A stretch of DNA of 64,000 bases from Pontivivens insulae (GTDB taxonomy: Bacteria; Pseudomonadota; Alphaproteobacteria; Rhodobacterales; Rhodobacteraceae), in contig NZ_OMKW01000002.1 in the NCBI RefSeq assembly GCF_900302495.1, positions 930,001-994,000 of the forward strand, written 5' to 3'. Under the pieces are notes generated by a model. It saw only the letters and a list, made by a program, of their open reading frames with translations. It had not been told where the DNA came from and did not search any database. Position numbers and translations under genes: made by a program. Shown piece after piece: positions 62,675 to 64,000 of this stretch; position 1 is the first letter of the stretch, and the number at the start of each line of letters is the position of its first letter.

Positions 62675-63802
62675 ATGAGCAATACAATTCAACGCGCAGA
62701 GCAGCTGAGTTATGAAGAAATCGCCGTCATTGGGGCTGGTGCCTGGGGCACTGCGCTCGCGGCGGTGGCCAGACGGGCAGGATGTTCTGTTCGCCTGTTT
62801 TCGAGGGATGCCGCCACCGCAGAGGCCATCGTCAATGGCAGGCAAAATCCGCGGTACTTGCCCGGCATTACTCTACCCGAGGGGCTCATGGCGACGACCT
62901 CGCTAGAACAGGCGCTGGACGGGGCTGAGGCGGTACTGATCGTGACCCCTTCTGGAACGATCCGAACGGTTTCCCGTGACGTCGCTCAATTTGCACCAGA
63001 GGGCGCACCGCTCTTTGCCTGTGCCAAGGGGATCGAGGCACAAACCGGCCTGCTTATGACAGGGATTATTGCCGAAGAAGCGCCAAACCGGGTTCTTGGA
63101 TGCGTATCTGGCCCGACTTTTGCTACGGAAACGGCAGCCCAGCAGCCAACCGCCGTGACAATTGCATGTACGTCATCCTCTGCTGGCCCCGTTCCGCCGC
63201 ACAAATTGGCTGCCGCACGCATGGCTGCCAGCCTGACCACTGACAGTTTCAGACCCTATGTCTCGGACGATCTGATCGGCGTGGAAATCGGTGGTGCCGT
63301 CAAGAACGTGATTGCGATTGCCTGCGGGATCCTCGACGGCGCTCAATTCGGTGAAAACGCGCGCGCCGCCCTGATCACCAGGGGTCTTAACGAAATCAAG
63401 GAACTTGCAGTTGTACTGGGCGGTCGGCGCGAGACGGTGACCGGGCTTTCAGGCATTGGTGACTTGATGCTGACCTGCTCGTCCACCAAGTCGCGCAACT
63501 TCTCCTATGGCCGTCAAAGGGGACAGGGAATTTCGGAAGCAGACGTTTTCGATGGCAAGCCCGTCGTCGTTGAAGGACGAGAGAACGCGATAACCATCAC
63601 CGATCTCGCGCGCCGTTATCGGCTTCACATGCCGATCTGCGAAATGGTGCGTGCAATTGTTGAGGGCCAGCAACCTATTGGGGAGGCTTTTGCGGCGTTC
63701 TGGGCCGCACCGATCGAAGCCGAGCCACGCGCGATGCAGATTTCGATTACTCATCCGGCTGAAACGGCCGCACAGGAAAAATTTGAGGAATTGCTTCCAT
63801 GA
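62675..63802 (+). CDS. gpsA: Glycerol-3-phosphate dehydrogenase [NAD(P)+]
   Basis: A 375-residue enzyme from ATG 62675. The dinucleotide site is IAVIGAGAWGTALAAVARRA, with AKGIEAQTGLLMTGII, SGPTFATETA and the catalytic Lys in EIGGAVKNVIAIACGIL. The polar first 15 residues are extra to the core, and the length exceeds the usual 320-340. It overlaps the next HAD gene as ATGA. Beyond lipid synthesis, it may supply glycerol-3-phosphate for the pathway in which the HAD acts. Confidence 0.95.
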   Translation: MSNTIQRAEQLSYEEIAVIGAGAWGTALAAVARRAGCSVRLFSRDAATAEAIVNGRQNPRYLPGITLPEGLMATTSLEQALDGAEAVLIVTPSGTIRTVSRDVAQFAPEGAPLFACAKGIEAQTGLLMTGIIAEEAPNRVLGCVSGPTFATETAAQQPTAVTIACTSSSAGPVPPHKLAAARMAASLTTDSFRPYVSDDLIGVEIGGAVKNVIAIACGILDGAQFGENARAALITRGLNEIKELAVVLGGRRETVTGLSGIGDLMLTCSSTKSRNFSYGRQRGQGISEADVFDGKPVVVEGRENAITITDLARRYRLHMPICEMVRAIVEGQQPIGEAFAAFWAAPIEAEPRAMQISITHPAETAAQEKFEELLP

Positions 63803-64000
63803 CAACTCCATTACCTGCAAAGGCATTCACGCTTGCGACGGATTTGGATGGCACTTTTTTGGGCGGTACCACAGAGGATCGGCAGGCCCTCTATGATTGG
63901 ATTGAACGCCATCGGGAAAGCGTGCGGCTGGTCTTTGTGTCTGGCCGCGATCCGATGTTCATAACCGACCTTTGCGAAAGCGGCTCTGTCCCTTGGCCGG
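63799..64000 (+). CDS. HAD-family phosphatase, amino-terminal part (cut by right window edge)
   Basis: The frame opens at ATG 63799, overlapping the gpsA stop, and runs off the window after 67 codons. Motif I is LATDLDGTFLGG, motif II LVFVSGRDP. This is the Cof/sucrose-phosphatase-like (type IIB) form. Coupling to gpsA suggests the substrate contains glycerol phosphate, for instance glucosylglycerol-phosphate, but this is inference. Confidence 0.85.
   Translation, partial: MTTPLPAKAFTLATDLDGTFLGGTTEDRQALYDWIERHRESVRLVFVSGRDPMFITDLCESGSVPWP

Noticed and set aside
1-64000. CRISPR array, prophage or insertion sequence
   Set aside because: No regularly spaced repeats of CRISPR length, no transposase, integrase or phage structural motifs were found on either strand.

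Overview
The window is bacterial chromosome, almost certainly from the Rhodobacterales (Roseobacter-group) branch of the Alphaproteobacteria. The signs are high GC, tight gene packing with many ATGA/TGATG overlaps, and family members typical of that group: a Suv3-like helicase, a PhrR/PraR-type HTH regulator, class II DAHP synthase, a DUF1127 protein, DUF3572, DUF2332, a PAS_5 protein, a GlxA/GbdR-type AraC regulator, a C-minus ribosomal protein L33 and a tandem cold-shock-domain protein. I see no insertion sequence, prophage, CRISPR array, rRNA operon or plasmid function. It reads as core chromosome with a few lineage-specific patches. || Layout. 1-7 kb: left-edge Suv3-like helicase, TPR protein, SCP2 lipid carrier plus lysophospholipase-like hydrolase, histidinol-phosphatase-type IMPase, HTH regulator, TypA GTPase, orphan response regulator, tRNA-Leu(CAA). 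7-17 kb: YqaA/DsbB pair, HNH nuclease with a striking upstream array of repeats, esterase, HAD phosphatase/AlkA-like glycosylase pair, MFS exporter, then a minus-strand run cysS - structured element - cimA - methyltransferase - phytoene-synthase-like protein. 17-27 kb: aminotransferase convergent with an MFS/hydantoinase operon, DEAD-box helicase divergent from mrp, hybrid histidine kinase, efp. 27-33 kb: YHYH protein, tiny membrane protein, suhB, TagO-like protein, YgfZ, DUF2332, quinone oxidoreductase, LysR. 33-45 kb: DUF1127, thpR-tesA divergent from a YbbA/YbbP ABC system, BI-1 protein, GNAT, rpmG, NUDIX, DUF983, an EF-hand/ECF sigma/membrane protein/metal-sensor operon, PleD-like diguanylate cyclase. 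45-54 kb: DUF3572 and HAD-like protein, yicC-gmk-gamma carbonic anhydrase-SRAP operon, PAS protein, serB, aroG, GlxA-type regulator with phosphodiesterase, cold-shock gene. 54-64 kb: SAP-domain protein, tRNA-Pro(TGG), DUF192 and tandem CSD protein, lipoprotein, pdxH, fabI-lysE-gpt-terB run, orphan periplasmic binding protein, transferrin-binding-like lipoprotein, gpsA and a HAD phosphatase cut by the right edge. || Most genes are housekeeping: translation (typA, cysS, efp, rpmG, tRNAs), amino-acid biosynthesis (cimA, serB, aroG, a histidinol-phosphatase candidate), nucleotide metabolism (gmk, gpt), fatty acid synthesis (fabI) and Fe-S handling (mrp, ygfZ). The parts most worth a second look are: the four 11-bp-phased GTGCAC repeats with a 25-bp palindrome upstream of the HNH gene (8883-8993); the cloverleaf-like nested inverted repeat between cysS and cimA (15485-15586); the EF-hand/ECF/metal-sensor operon (41215-43280); and the gpsA-HAD pair at the right edge, which may begin an osmolyte pathway. 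All functional statements rest on reading motifs and context only; no database search was run.
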